Assembly: GCA_002333145.1 (NCBI GenBank)
Contig: DDBN01000045.1
Coordinates: 8,142-14,623 of the forward strand
Length of the DNA stretch: 6,482 nucleotides
Origin: Moraxellaceae bacterium UBA2031
GTDB lineage: Bacteria > Pseudomonadota > Gammaproteobacteria > Pseudomonadales > Moraxellaceae
Direction of reading: 5' to 3'
How positions within the stretch are numbered: position 1 is the first letter of the stretch; each line of letters starts with the position of its first letter. The position numbers and the translations under genes were made by a program. This document shows, in pieces, positions 6,165 through 6,482 of the stretch. The notes beneath the pieces are model-generated. The model was not told where the DNA came from and ran no database searches. It saw only the letters and a program-made list of their open reading frames with translations.

Positions 6165-6482
6165 TCATAAAGGATAGATGTGACTGTACGTTCTGCCGGG
6201 TAACACCGCCAAGTGCAGCAGTGTCGGTCTTCCGTTACGCACTTCTACGTCGAGTGGCGACATCATGCCGGCTACAGCGATGCGATGCGTTCCTGCCGTT
6301 AACGGAATCCTGAGTATTTGGCCGCTGCCTGGCAGGGTTAACCAAGAGCGCAGATCGGCTTGGTCCGTCGCCAGACTGTAAATGGTGCCAATCAGCCCGA
6401 GCAAGCCGCTTGAGTCCTGCTGCTGCAGTTGGCGCTGCATTTCTTGCTTGGTCAGCAGACGCACGAAGGCACGGGCCAGCAT
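6165..6482 (-). CDS. COG3014-like protein, C-terminal part (partial, 5' end outside window)
   Basis: The last 105 codons of a minus-strand gene are visible; it ends at TGA 6167-6165. The segment ALARA/ARAFVRLLTK, then a Gln-rich stretch, GLLGLIGTIYSLATDQADLRSWLTLPG and a closing beta-rich region (LRIPLTAGTHRIAV) match my recollection of the C-terminal end of COG3014 proteins. Those are predicted envelope proteins of about 450 residues that commonly precede ycfL and lpoB. The ATG at 6482-6480 is very probably an internal methionine, because family members are much longer and no RBS can be seen. The function is unknown; the constant linkage to lpoB suggests a role in the cell envelope. The ycfL start is 44 bases downstream, so the three genes probably form one operon whose promoter lies beyond 6482. 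Confidence 0.7.
   Translation of the reverse strand: MLARAFVRLLTKQEMQRQLQQQDSSGLLGLIGTIYSLATDQADLRSWLTLPGSGQILRIPLTAGTHRIAVAGMMSPLDVEVRNGRPTLLHLAVLPGRTYSHIYPL

Noticed and set aside
6121..6168. Upstream ATG for ycfL overlapping the previous stop
   Set aside because: It would put 16 polar residues before the lipoprotein signal peptide. ATG 6120 has AAGGAG at ideal spacing.
6480..6482. ATG at the window edge as the true start of the COG3014-like gene
   Set aside because: The visible 105 residues match only the C-terminal end of a family several times longer, so the methionine is probably internal.

Overview
The window looks like ordinary chromosome from a gammaproteobacterium outside the enterics. 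The class II aldolase resembles the Pseudomonas-type sequence as I remember it, including its C-terminal part (motif AMRDVCIARYEAFG), and the LpoB/YcfL lipoprotein pair is typical of that class. Base composition is moderate (roughly half G+C by eye). The genus cannot be fixed from the sequence alone. I see no mobile element, tRNA, rRNA or CRISPR array, and no stretch over about 150 bases lacks a gene.

Layout: (1) Bases 1-1334 hold central carbon metabolism on the + strand: the 3' end of phosphoglycerate kinase (pgk), a short AT-rich leader, the complete Calvin-type class II fructose-bisphosphate aldolase gene, and a clean intrinsic terminator. (2) Bases 1335-5096 hold a less familiar + strand group: a 131-residue protein with a small N-terminal domain and a very arginine-rich tail, an alpha/beta hydrolase of the lysophospholipase/monoacylglycerol-lipase type, and, 30 bases further on, a 717-residue protein with one perfect EF-hand loop, a long soluble part and three C-terminal membrane helices. 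The group ends in a 17-bp perfect hairpin that can terminate transcription from both sides. (3) Bases 5132-6482 hold a - strand lipoprotein operon read toward that terminator: the 3' end of a COG3014-like gene, ycfL, and lpoB, the last two joined by a TAATG overlap.

How the genes fit together: pgk and the aldolase serve glycolysis/gluconeogenesis. LpoB is the outer-membrane activator of penicillin-binding protein 1b, and YcfL and the COG3014 protein are its usual neighbours without settled roles. The hydrolase and the EF-hand membrane protein are close enough to be co-transcribed. A shared, perhaps calcium-linked, envelope or lipid role is only inference. The EF-hand protein is the best candidate here for undescribed biology.
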